Assembly (NCBI GenBank): GCA_034408745.1 | Contig: JAWXCM010000243.1 | Coordinates: forward strand, 1 to 7,971 | Direction: 5' to 3' | Source of the DNA: JAWXCM01 sp034408745 | GTDB taxonomy: Bacteria; Acidobacteriota; Terriglobia; Bryobacterales; Bryobacteraceae | DNA: 7,971 bases | Shown: in pieces, positions 1 to 6,947 of the stretch | Layout of the letters: each line of letters starts with the position of its first letter | Position numbering within the stretch: position 1 is the first letter of the stretch | Position numbers and translations under genes: made by a program | Notes under the pieces: model-generated | The model's database searches: none | What the model saw: only the letters and a program-made list of their open reading frames with translations | Told to the model about the DNA's origin: nothing

Positions 1-128
1 CTCAAATGGATTTTCCCCGCAAACGTGTCCAGACTGGACCCCCCCTCCAGCACCTCAACCGCTCCCTCATTGCGCTCACCCATCGGGTGAGTCTTTACCG
101 GACCCAGATCTTCACTCATCTTCAACAT
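1..128 (-). CDS. Probable transposase, N-terminal part only (runs off the left edge)
   Basis: An open minus-strand frame begins at ATG 128-126, immediately preceded by an in-frame TAG, and stays open to the window edge (42 codons visible). A second ATG at 119 (reading MSEDLGPVKTHPMG) is an equally possible start, and neither has a strong Shine-Dalgarno sequence. The visible protein is acidic and ends with the stretch SLDTFAGKIHL. From memory this resembles the N-terminus of DDE (IS4/IS1380-like) transposases common in environmental bacteria, where a 'DTFAG-K/R-IHV/L' segment precedes a 'TPLGQL.FFIEFL' segment; the latter would lie outside the window. No catalytic DDE residue is visible, so the assignment rests on one short motif. 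It could be another protein with a similar N-terminus. If it is a transposase, the element end should lie within roughly 130-250, but I cannot define a terminal inverted repeat. Confidence 0.5.
   Translation of the reverse strand, partial: MLKMSEDLGPVKTHPMGERNEGAVEVLEGGSSLDTFAGKIHL
75..91. other. Perfect 7-bp hairpin inside the partial transposase gene
   Basis: CTCACCC (75-81) and GGGTGAG (85-91) form a 7-bp stem with a 3-nt loop. On the plus strand it is followed by TCTTT, which superficially resembles a weak intrinsic terminator. It lies inside the minus-strand frame and no plus-strand gene precedes it in the window, so a terminator role is not supported. Confidence 0.3.
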
Positions 129-140
129 TATCTATCACTT

Positions 141-162
141 GCCCTTCAAGCCAGCCCTTCAA
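141..162. repeat. Short direct repeat upstream of the partial transposase gene
   Basis: GCCCTTCAA occurs at 141-149 and again at 154-162, a 13-bp period. On the minus strand this reads TTGAAGGGC twice, just upstream of the ATG at 128. It could be a pair of binding sites or part of a promoter region (TTGAAG resembles a -35 box), but no convincing -10 box sits at the right distance. Confidence 0.4.
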
Positions 163-467
163 CTGCCGTTTCTTAGGATAATTCCGGTATGTGATGTGAG
201 GTTTTTGGAATTACGCAGCGGAATTCCACGTGTCCCGTGCGGACGGCAGGGGGAGAACGTCGTGGCCGATGGACCGAAGACAGCCTCCGCGGTCGCATGA
301 ACAGGAGATGAGGAATCCGAAATCGACATGGAAGGAGCGCTGGTTGCCCACCTACCACCGGGTAATCTCGCGAACAAGGTCCTTGCCACGGAATCAAAGT
401 CCGGACGCTGGTTAGTGGCGACACTGGAGTTGATCACCCAGCCGACGATCACCTTCCCCGGGGACCA

Positions 468-528
468 CTTGCTGGCTTGTCGACACAGTTCCCTTGAGCA
501 GGTCGTTCACGCAGGCAATCGGTGAACA
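468..528. repeat. Imperfect direct repeat, copy A
   Basis: This 61-bp stretch is repeated at 672-733. By hand alignment about 51 of 62 columns match, and the last 24 columns are nearly identical with a single 1-nt gap. The copy ends in an inverted repeat: GTTCAC (505-510) and GTGAAC (522-527) around an 11-nt loop. In the matching frame on the plus strand both copies read an LLA-x-RH-x-SLE-x-V-x-HA pattern. On the minus strand both read a CVND-x-LK-x-x-V-x-x-x-QQ pattern. A degenerate coding origin is therefore possible, though neither reading is recognised. Confidence 0.6.
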
Positions 529-671
529 GCCAATTCCGCGAGGTCTCCCGGATTCAGCGCGCAACCATCCAGAACGACGATTTTATGAGGCATTGGTAGA
601 ATCTTATCGCGCTATCGGCCCGGGCTGGCCCGGGCACACAGCAGGGCGACCAAATCCGTTCGGCACTCCGT

Positions 672-733
672 CTTGCTGGCCCGCCGCCACAGATCTCTTG
701 AGTTCGTCATTCACGCAAGGCAATCGGTGAACA
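672..733. repeat. Imperfect direct repeat, copy B
   Basis: This is the second copy of the repeat at 468-528, offset by about 204 bases. It keeps the terminal inverted repeat in a slightly weaker form: TTCAC (710-714) and GTGAA (727-731) around a 12-nt loop. The 1-nt difference in the loop shifts the reading frame relative to copy A, so the two copies cannot both be intact parts of the same coding frame. Confidence 0.6.
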
Positions 734-742
734 TTTACGTCG

Positions 743-766
743 TTTAATGCATCATTTAATGCATTA
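743..766. repeat. Tandem 12-bp repeat with ATGCAT palindromes
   Basis: TTTAATGCATCA (743-754) is followed directly by TTTAATGCATTA (755-766), 11 of 12 bases identical. Each unit holds the palindrome ATGCAT. The block is AT-rich within GC-rich surroundings and lies about 80 bp past the oxidoreductase stop codon. One helical turn plus about 1.5 bp separates the palindromes, which could suit a tandem protein-binding site, but nothing proves a function. Confidence 0.5.
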
Positions 767-808
767 TCCTCTGCCACGCGGTTGCCTCCGCGCCATTCCG
801 GCCTTAAG

Positions 809-818
809 GGCACGTGCC
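809..818. other. Perfect 10-bp palindrome GGCACGTGCC
   Basis: This self-complementary decamer lies 27 bases past the stop codon of the oxidoreductase gene. It overlaps a second small hairpin in which GCCTG (816-820) pairs with CAGGC (829-833). Neither is followed by a T-run on the minus strand, so they do not make a standard intrinsic terminator for the operon. Confidence 0.3.
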
Positions 819-844
819 TGGTCAGCTTCAGGCATCTTTCCATT

Positions 845-2044
845 TCATTCGGATGCGATGGCCGACTTGCCCGTCCACTTTACCCGCCTGCCCGACTGAA
901 GGGACAGATTGGCCAGTTGAGGGATCAGCGCGGCTTGAAAACCAATCTGCATCGCCGCCGCCGGAGTCTTTCGCGTTCGAACGCAGTTTAGAAAGTTCAG
1001 CACGTGTACGGAAGTGGCGTGGTGGAAGCCCCCGGCGGAGATACGGGTGATCGAAGGAGTTTCCTCAGCCCCCTCGAGGTACACCTTGAGTTCCTCGCGG
1101 CTGACGTCCATTCGGGCCTTGTCGCCATCCAGATGGGTAGCCTGGTCGTTGCGGGTCTTGTACCGCATGGCGGCGTAGTTGATGGTGAATATGGCCAGAA
1201 AGTCCTCCGGATAGCAGGCCGAAACGACCACGGATTCCGGGGTATCGCCATGCGGAGCATGCGGTGAATTGGCCATCGCGCTGACGGAAAGGGGGAAGCC
1301 GGCGCCCATCAGTATGTGGATTCCATCGAACACATGATTCCCCTGGTCGGCCACGACGCCGCCTGAGTAATCGGAGTAGCTGCGCCAGGCGCGGAAGCGT
1401 TCCGGATCTGGTGCCACCCGCCGCTGCGCCGGACCTTGCCACTGCTCCCAGTCCAGCGGACCGGCAAGTCGCGCGGGAGTCCGTGGCGCCATGTTGTTGT
1501 TCAGCCACCAGGAACGGACGGCCCGGACCGGGCCCAGCGTTCCTCCGGCGACGATCTTCCGCCCCTCGAGGAACAGATCGTAGCTGCGGCGCTGCATGCC
1601 CACCTGCACGATCTGTTTCGACCTGGCTTCAGCGGCCACCAACTCCAGACCCTGCTCGGGCGTCTGGCACAGTGGCTTCTCGACGTAGACGTCCTTGCCC
1701 GCCGCCAGAGCGTCCAGCACCATGCGATGGTGCCAGTGCTCCGGCGTCGCGATCAGGACCGCGTTGACCTCCTTGCTGTCGAGCAACTGCTTGTAGTTGC
1801 GGTAAGCCCTGGGAGTGCTGCCCGCCTTACCCGACTCGGATAGAGCCTGCTCCAGATTCGGTTCATAGACGTCGCAGATGGCAGCCGCCCGCACTGACGA
1901 ATCCTTAAGAAACTCTCCCATGACGAGCCGTCCCCGGCCGCCTGCTCCGATGACGCCGAGCTGGATTCTGTCCGAAGGCGGAGCGGCCCAGGAAAGCATG
2001 CTGCCGGCTCCGGTCATCAGAAAATGCCTGCGCTTGAAGTTCAT
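845..2044 (-). CDS. Gfo/Idh/MocA-family oxidoreductase with a twin-arginine signal
   Basis: Predicted NAD(P)-dependent dehydrogenase of 399 aa, the usual length for the secreted members of this family. An N-terminal Tat-like signal is visible (KRRHFLMTGAG, residues 4-14), implying folded export across the inner membrane. The Rossmann fold starts at residue 28 with LGVIGAGGRGR (dinucleotide-binding glycines 33, 35/36 and 38). The family EKP motif is at 122-124 (YVEKPL), with K123 the expected catalytic or cofactor-contacting lysine. A C-terminal-domain motif GGVVADQGNHVFD spans 228-240, with D233 and H237 in the place of the usual catalytic Asp/His region. The start is supported by GAGGG at 2051-2055, 6 nt before the ATG. 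The gene begins 15 nt after the stop of the TonB-dependent protein and is probably the last gene of the operon. Family members act on sugars, inositols or amino sugars; the substrate here cannot be read from sequence. Confidence 0.93.
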   Translation of the reverse strand: MNFKRRHFLMTGAGSMLSWAAPPSDRIQLGVIGAGGRGRLVMGEFLKDSSVRAAAICDVYEPNLEQALSESGKAGSTPRAYRNYKQLLDSKEVNAVLIATPEHWHHRMVLDALAAGKDVYVEKPLCQTPEQGLELVAAEARSKQIVQVGMQRRSYDLFLEGRKIVAGGTLGPVRAVRSWWLNNNMAPRTPARLAGPLDWEQWQGPAQRRVAPDPERFRAWRSYSDYSGGVVADQGNHVFDGIHILMGAGFPLSVSAMANSPHAPHGDTPESVVVSACYPEDFLAIFTINYAAMRYKTRNDQATHLDGDKARMDVSREELKVYLEGAEETPSITRISAGGFHHATSVHVLNFLNCVRTRKTPAAAMQIGFQAALIPQLANLSLQSGRRVKWTGKSAIASE

Positions 2045-2059
2045 GTGGTTCCCTCGAGT

Positions 2060-5000
2060 TTAGAAGCTGAGCTTCAGAGCCATCTGCCACCATCGCGGGT
2101 TGCCGTTCTGCGCGGTCACGGTTCCAAACGCCGTGCTGGTGGGCGAGGTATTCGGACCGCTGAAATTCGGGTGGTTGAGCGCGTTGTAGGTCTCGGCGCG
2201 GAACTGCAGCTTGAACCCCTCCCTCAGCGTGAAGTTCTTCAGCAGCGACAGGTCCCACATGCTCTGCCCATCTCCGCGGATGCCGCTGAAACGGGACGGC
2301 AGGGTGCGCAGGTTGGACCCGAGCTGTCTGCCGGGGGCGCGATCAAAAGCGTCGATGTTGAACCAGCGGTCCACACTGCGCTGCGCTGAAGCAAGCGGAA
2401 CCGCATCGAGGCTGGTGAGCAGGATGGCGTTTCCGAATGACAGCGGCGGCCCGGACTGCTGAGTTACCACCCCGCCAAACTGCCAGCCTCCGGCCAATGC
2501 ATTCACGAACCGGTTGGAGGTGGACAGCAGCTTGCAGCCCCGGCCGAAAGGCAACTCATAGATCCCTGAGACGACGACGCGGTGGGTGCGGTCGTTAGGA
2601 CTGATGACGCGCTCCGGCATCGGGTCGACGTCGTTCAGGTACCCGACGGCCTCCATAGCCTTCGACCACGTGTACGCCAGATTGACCGTGTAGCCTCGGG
2701 AGAAGCGCTTCTCTACCCGCGCCTGCAGAGAGTGGTACCAACTGTAGCCCTGCGGATCGAATGTGGCCACGCCCGTGAAGTGCGGATACGGCCTCAGCAA
2801 CTGCGAGCGGCCTACAGTGGCTCCATTCAGCGACGTGCCGGGCAGCAAGCCGGCCAGCGGGTTTCGGACCTGGGCGGCGAGGTTGTCGATGGCCGCCTGA
2901 TCCCGCGTGGCAGACTTGCTCAGGTACTGGGCGGGGATGGCATTGAGATCCCGGCGGACCGCCACCTGTGTTCCGCGGTTGCCGACATAAGACACGTCCA
3001 GCACCCACTCGCGCAGGAATTGTTGCTGGATTCCAAACGACCACCGCTGAGCGTAAGAGTTCAGAGTCCGCGCGGGATAGAACGTGATGCCCTGTCCGGC
3101 GTTCGTCATCAGTCCGCCGCTGGCGCCCCGAGCCGGGAGGAGTCCCGCGGTAAAAGCGTCGGAGACCGTAGAGAGGAATGTGAGGCCGTTGTCCACCGAC
3201 GCCACCAGCGGTGTGGACTGGTTGAAGCCAGGTTGCTGTGACGGATACTTCGTCGCGTTGGTGTCGTAGAAGAGTCCGTAACCCATGCGGACCACAGTGC
3301 TGGAGTTCAGGGTGTACGCGAGACCGATTCGAGGCATCAGGTTGTTTTTGTCCGCAGTCCAGAACGTTCGGGGTAAGCCATTCGCCCCGGCGAATAGCAC
3401 CCCTCCCCTCACGGAGAAGGCCGAGGGGGGCACTTCCGCGAGCGGGGCAGCAGCGTACGCCGCAAGCGCCTGAGCGCTGATCGGGCTCGGCGAATTAAAA
3501 TCGAACTGGGTAGTGCTGCGATTGAAGCGCTCCGTCAAAGGGGACTCGTACTCATAGCGCAGACCGAGATTGACGGTAAGCCTGGCCGAGACCTTCCAGT
3601 CGTCCTGCCAGTAGATGCCGAAGAACCTGGACTGGAGTGCCTCGCCGCCGGAGAGCCGGACCAGATTGCCCCCGGTGGGCAGGCCGAGCAGATATGAGGC
3701 CAGTCCGTTGCCCTGAGGCCCGGCCGGTGAGGTATCCAGCGGGCCACGGGTCCAGTTGGTGCCAAAGGTGAAGCTGGGCGATACCCCGCTGAGGATGTCG
3801 TTGGAGAACGACCGGTCCAGCCGCGCTTCCCCGCCAAGCCTCATGTAGTGGCTACCCAGCATTGCGGTAACGTGGGCCGAGGTGGCGTGGCGGACATCGC
3901 TTGTGGTGCGATCCACCCCCGTGCCGAAGCTGCTGTAGCCGTCGACACTCACGACGGGCAGCGCGGCCAGACTCGGGTCGATCAGACTGGTCAGGCCTTT
4001 GGAAAATCCGAACTGCGTGAGGTCGATGCCCCTGCTGGCGCGCCGCTCGGGAAACTCGAAGTAGGTTAAGCCGTAGCGAAGATTCAGCAGCAGTTGCGGG
4101 CTGAAAACGAAGACGTCATCAATCGCGGCTCCAAGATTCCGGCGTTCATGGAAAGTCTCATTCGCGATGTTATCGAAATCGTTGTTCTTCGTTTCCTTGA
4201 AGGCATCGCCATGAACCCGGACGAAAATCCGGTGGCTGTCGCTGAACGTGTGGTCCACCCGGCCCAGATGGGTTTGGTATTGGTTTGCTGAGTTCTGCTT
4301 GCCTGCGAAGAAGTTGTTGCGGCCGTCGATGGTTCCTGCCTGGTTGGGCGCCGGCCAGAACCGGGACAGCGACTTCGCGATGGGGTTGATTCGCGAAGGG
4401 GGAATGACGTTGTTGGCGAACGGAGAGCGCCGGACACGCCCGCCCGCTTCAGCTACCGCCGTGGCTGGATCATAAAGCTGGTAAGTATTGCCCAGCCGAA
4501 GCAGGGCGGAGAAGTCGCCGGCGATCTCGGACGCGCCCGGTACGGTTCGAATGCTGGGTGTTGGGACCTTGAACGGGTTCGCTTCAAATGCGTAGAACCA
4601 GAACGTTCTGTTCTTTCCCTGGTATAGCCGGGGCAGTACCACCGGACCACCAGCCGAGGCACCGTACCGGTTGTACTGATACACCGGCAGTGTCTGGCCC
4701 GCGCGATTCTGGAAGAAGCTGGGGGCGTCCAGAGCCCGGTTCCGGAGAAACTCGTGTACCTCGCCGTGCAGCTGATTGGTTCCGCTGACGGTCGCCACGT
4801 TGATCACTGCTCCGGGAGTGTGGCCCAGAGACGCGTCGTAAGTGATAGTTTGCACCTTGAACTCGCTAACCGCCGTTGCCGGGGGAATGTAGGCCACCTG
4901 ATTCGAGTTGCCCTCATACGGGGAGCTCCGGACATTGGGCACGCCGTCAATGCTGAATTCGTTGGAGTACGTCGCGTTGCCGTCGGTTGAAATCTGCGAT

Positions 5001-5524
5001 GTTGCGTTGGGGGAGGAGGTATTGCGCACCCGGAGATCGGTGGCGTTCACCACGCCTGGCGCCAGTTGCACCAGTTGAAAGGGATTGCCGCCAACGACGG
5101 GCAGTTCAGTGAGGCGGCGCTGGTCCACCACTTGTCCCACTGAGGCCGAGTTGGTCTCCAGCAGCGGGGTCTGCGTGGTGACCTCCATCCTCTCCGCCAC
5201 GTCACCCGGCTGGAGGGTGATTTCGAGCCCGACCGAATCACCCACGCGCACCTGGATTCCGCCGCGCTGGAACTGCTTGAAGCCCGTCACCTCCGCCTGC
5301 ACACGATAAGTCCCGGGAAGCAGGAACGGCACGGCGTAGTTGCCCGTCTGATTGGTTCTTCCGCTGGATGAGGTGCCGGTGGCTTCGTTGATAGCTCGTA
5401 CTTCCACATTGGGAACCACCGCGCCGCTGGTGTCGACCACGCGGCCTGACAGTGTTCCCCTGGTATCCTGCGCAGCCGCGAGGCCGCTGATCAGGAGCAT
5501 GCAACTGAGAATACGTTTGAACAT
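2060..5524 (-). CDS. Oar-like TonB-dependent outer-membrane protein with CarboxypepD_reg N-domain
   Basis: Outer-membrane beta-barrel protein of 1154 aa, normal for the large Acidobacteriota Oar/TonB-dependent family. A Sec signal peptide covers about residues 1-18 (hydrophobic core MLLISGLAAA, cleavage probably before Q19). A carboxypeptidase-regulatory-like domain follows at about 23-105, including GTLSGRVVDTSGAVVPNVEV and the GNYAVPFLLPGTYRV turn. A plug-like segment starts near 112 (EVTTQTPLLETNSASVGQVV, then LPVVGGNPFQLVQLAPGVV). The remainder is rich in Tyr/Phe/Asn barrel strands and ends in the outer-membrane-type phenylalanine (MALKLSF). No STN signalling domain is present. The start is supported by GGGGAG at 5531-5536, 6 nt before the ATG. 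It lies 27 nt after the membrane-protein gene and 15 nt before the oxidoreductase gene. By family it would bind or import a ligand, possibly a carbohydrate; the ligand is unknown. Confidence 0.93.
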   Translation of the reverse strand: MFKRILSCMLLISGLAAAQDTRGTLSGRVVDTSGAVVPNVEVRAINEATGTSSSGRTNQTGNYAVPFLLPGTYRVQAEVTGFKQFQRGGIQVRVGDSVGLEITLQPGDVAERMEVTTQTPLLETNSASVGQVVDQRRLTELPVVGGNPFQLVQLAPGVVNATDLRVRNTSSPNATSQISTDGNATYSNEFSIDGVPNVRSSPYEGNSNQVAYIPPATAVSEFKVQTITYDASLGHTPGAVINVATVSGTNQLHGEVHEFLRNRALDAPSFFQNRAGQTLPVYQYNRYGASAGGPVVLPRLYQGKNRTFWFYAFEANPFKVPTPSIRTVPGASEIAGDFSALLRLGNTYQLYDPATAVAEAGGRVRRSPFANNVIPPSRINPIAKSLSRFWPAPNQAGTIDGRNNFFAGKQNSANQYQTHLGRVDHTFSDSHRIFVRVHGDAFKETKNNDFDNIANETFHERRNLGAAIDDVFVFSPQLLLNLRYGLTYFEFPERRASRGIDLTQFGFSKGLTSLIDPSLAALPVVSVDGYSSFGTGVDRTTSDVRHATSAHVTAMLGSHYMRLGGEARLDRSFSNDILSGVSPSFTFGTNWTRGPLDTSPAGPQGNGLASYLLGLPTGGNLVRLSGGEALQSRFFGIYWQDDWKVSARLTVNLGLRYEYESPLTERFNRSTTQFDFNSPSPISAQALAAYAAAPLAEVPPSAFSVRGGVLFAGANGLPRTFWTADKNNLMPRIGLAYTLNSSTVVRMGYGLFYDTNATKYPSQQPGFNQSTPLVASVDNGLTFLSTVSDAFTAGLLPARGASGGLMTNAGQGITFYPARTLNSYAQRWSFGIQQQFLREWVLDVSYVGNRGTQVAVRRDLNAIPAQYLSKSATRDQAAIDNLAAQVRNPLAGLLPGTSLNGATVGRSQLLRPYPHFTGVATFDPQGYSWYHSLQARVEKRFSRGYTVNLAYTWSKAMEAVGYLNDVDPMPERVISPNDRTHRVVVSGIYELPFGRGCKLLSTSNRFVNALAGGWQFGGVVTQQSGPPLSFGNAILLTSLDAVPLASAQRSVDRWFNIDAFDRAPGRQLGSNLRTLPSRFSGIRGDGQSMWDLSLLKNFTLREGFKLQFRAETYNALNHPNFSGPNTSPTSTAFGTVTAQNGNPRWWQMALKLSF

Positions 5525-5551
5525 TCTTTTCTCCCCGTGGTAAACCGCAAG

Positions 5552-6445
5552 TTAGGTTGAGACTGGCCGGGCGCCGGGCGCCATGCCCTGACGCCGCTTG
5601 AGATGCCGGATTTGCTGCGCGGCATGGACAGGTATGGCGGCCAGATAAGCGGCCGCGACGGCAATGGACCAGTGCGCGGCCGCTCGGCAGGCACCGGCAA
5701 AAATCTGGAACTCCGGCGGCGGTGGGCCCTGTGAGCGCACGACCGCCTCCACAAGAACCAGCAAACACCGGCCCAGCGCGTGCGCCGCCACAAACTGCAG
5801 TGCCAGTGCCAGACGTCCATGCCCCAGTTCCTGGGCAAACCGCCGTTGTACCAGGCTGGCCGCGGCGGCGAGCGCAACCAGCGAAAGACCCGCCTGCTGC
5901 AAAGCATGCACTCCAGGGTACGGAGAGGCCGCTTCAGTGAGCTGCCCCCGGAAGGTGAGGATCCCCGCCATCGCGCTGACAATCAGAACCATCCAGACGA
6001 CGTCCACCCAATGCACTCGGAAGCCCAGCCCCGCACGGTGGAACCCCACCCACATCGACAGGATTCCGATCAGCAGACAGAGATCGGCCGGAACCACGGC
6101 GGCGTGCATCAGCAGGCCGGATACAGGCTTGTCGACGACAAAGGTGTACAGCAGACTATTTGAAGCGATGTGCCCGAAAATCCAGAGGACCGAGTCAGCG
6201 GCGAATGCCAGCCATGCCAGGCGCATGGGCGCGGAATTGGCGTATTCGCCCGCAATTTGCCTGGACAGAATCAGCGCGATGCCGTATCCCAGTACGCTGA
6301 AGGCAAGCAGGACCGCCGGCCCGGCGACGCGCAGGGGATAGCCGAAGCCCGCGATCCGGAGAACCCCCAGCAGAACCACACACGCGATGTGCGCTCCGGC
6401 GGCGGCCAGAACCAGCCTGGGACCAACTGAGAGGCGCCCCTCCAT
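5552..6445 (-). CDS. Conserved-type polytopic membrane protein of unknown function
   Basis: A 297-aa integral membrane protein with about eight hydrophobic segments, roughly at 11-33, 41-62, 77-100, 107-134, 146-165, 180-200, 212-236 and 248-276. A basic tail follows (HLKRRQG, 281-287). I recognise no enzyme motif. Several histidines lie in or next to membrane segments (for example H19, H92, H114, H136, H145, H222 and H258), which might matter for metal or heme binding, but no defined motif supports that. I chose ATG 6445 over the longer frame beginning at 6619. It follows the anti-sigma stop (TAA 6452-6450) by 4 nt, has GGAG about 9 nt upstream, and the 58 extra residues would overlap the anti-sigma gene with non-membrane, shadow-like sequence. 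The position directly after a sigma/anti-sigma pair suggests a sensor or partner for that pair, which is inference. Confidence 0.8.
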   Translation of the reverse strand: MEGRLSVGPRLVLAAAGAHIACVVLLGVLRIAGFGYPLRVAGPAVLLAFSVLGYGIALILSRQIAGEYANSAPMRLAWLAFAADSVLWIFGHIASNSLLYTFVVDKPVSGLLMHAAVVPADLCLLIGILSMWVGFHRAGLGFRVHWVDVVWMVLIVSAMAGILTFRGQLTEAASPYPGVHALQQAGLSLVALAAAASLVQRRFAQELGHGRLALALQFVAAHALGRCLLVLVEAVVRSQGPPPPEFQIFAGACRAAAHWSIAVAAAYLAAIPVHAAQQIRHLKRRQGMAPGARPVST

Positions 6446-6449
6446 TTGC

Positions 6450-6947
6450 TTACTCCATCCCCGCAACCCAGACCATTTGTGCTGCGGTGTCACCGCAAAG
6501 CAGAGCGGTCGTCGAGGAAACGTATTGCAGAAACTCTGGCCAGCGTTCGGCAGGAACCACTTTGTGCAGGCTGCCACCGATTCGCCTTCTGGCGGACGCG
6601 GCCACCCGGGATGCGCCACCCGCTCCGCAGATCGGCGTGATTACCGCCATCACGGCTGCCAGACGGTCCTCCACGCTGGCCGGGGCTGGCTTTTCCTTTC
6701 GCAACTCCGTCAACGCCATTTCAAGCGCGCGCTGCGAATGCTCCACACCGGGCGTATTCGCCACACGTACCTGGAATGCCGAGTCCAGCAGTTTTGATCG
6801 CACCGCTTTTATCTCGTCGAGGAACTCTTCGCATTCTGTGCAACACGCCAGATGGTCTTTCACCGCGGACTTCACTGCTTCATCAGCGGCGCCATCAATG
6901 ATCGCGATCCACTCCAGGATGCCAATGTGCCGTAGCCAGTTGCTCAT
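6450..6947 (-). CDS. Putative anti-sigma factor with ZAS (zf-HC2-like) zinc motif
   Basis: A 165-aa protein starting in an ATGA overlap with the stop of the sigma-factor gene, with AAAGG a few bases upstream. The diagnostic feature is HLACCTEC at residues 32-39, an H-x3-C-x2-C motif (H32, C36, C39) within an N-terminal helical domain. This matches the zinc-binding anti-sigma (ZAS) fold that clamps an ECF sigma factor. A charged linker follows (about 68-95), then a C-terminal half of about 70 aa with two further cysteines (C107, C151). No stretch is long and hydrophobic enough for a transmembrane helix: the best, LAAVMAVITPICGAGG (96-111), is too short and glycine-rich. It is therefore predicted to be cytoplasmic, unlike RsiW- or FecR-type regulators. 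The C-terminal half is not recognised and could hold the sensing function. Confidence 0.82.
   Translation of the reverse strand: MSNWLRHIGILEWIAIIDGAADEAVKSAVKDHLACCTECEEFLDEIKAVRSKLLDSAFQVRVANTPGVEHSQRALEMALTELRKEKPAPASVEDRLAAVMAVITPICGAGGASRVAASARRRIGGSLHKVVPAERWPEFLQYVSSTTALLCGDTAAQMVWVAGME

Larger units (their letters stand above)
129..844. other. Intergenic region without a convincing gene
   Basis: About 700 bases separate the partial transposase gene from the oxidoreductase stop codon. Short open frames exist on both strands, but none has a good ribosome-binding site, a recognisable motif or homology I can name. The region holds an imperfect direct repeat (468-528 and 672-733), a tandem 12-mer (743-766), an inverted TAATTCC/GGAATTA pair (179-185 and 207-213), and GC-rich self-complementary GCCCGGGC motifs near 619-637. 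It probably contains decayed mobile-element or gene debris. I found no tRNA, rRNA or CRISPR structure, and no clear terminator for the operon that ends at 845. Confidence 0.6.

Noticed and set aside
75..96. Hairpin followed by TCTTT as a plus-strand terminator
   Set aside because: It lies inside the minus-strand partial transposase frame, the T-tract is short and interrupted, and no plus-strand gene precedes it.
618..637. GC-rich GCCCGGGC motif occurring twice, considered as a terminator or origin element
   Set aside because: Both units are self-complementary, but there is no T-run, no iteron array and no initiator gene nearby.
604..843. A 79-codon minus-strand frame starting directly after the oxidoreductase stop codon
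   Set aside because: It has no ribosome-binding site, no recognisable motif, and runs through the tandem repeat and the direct-repeat copy, whose sister copy is frameshifted. It looks like a chance frame.
2582..3241. Plus-strand open frame (219 codons) opposite the TonB-dependent gene
   Set aside because: It is very Arg-rich and has no recognisable fold or start signal; it is a shadow of the high-GC coding strand.
5664..6341. Long plus-strand open frame (225 codons) opposite the membrane-protein gene
   Set aside because: It is rich in Arg, Pro, Ala, Ser and Thr with no domain pattern, as expected for the antisense of a GC-rich membrane-protein gene.
6446..6619. Extension of the membrane protein upstream to an ATG at 6619
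   Set aside because: The extra 58 residues lie entirely within the anti-sigma gene and are non-hydrophobic with no motif. The ATG at 6445 has a GGAG site and normal operon spacing.
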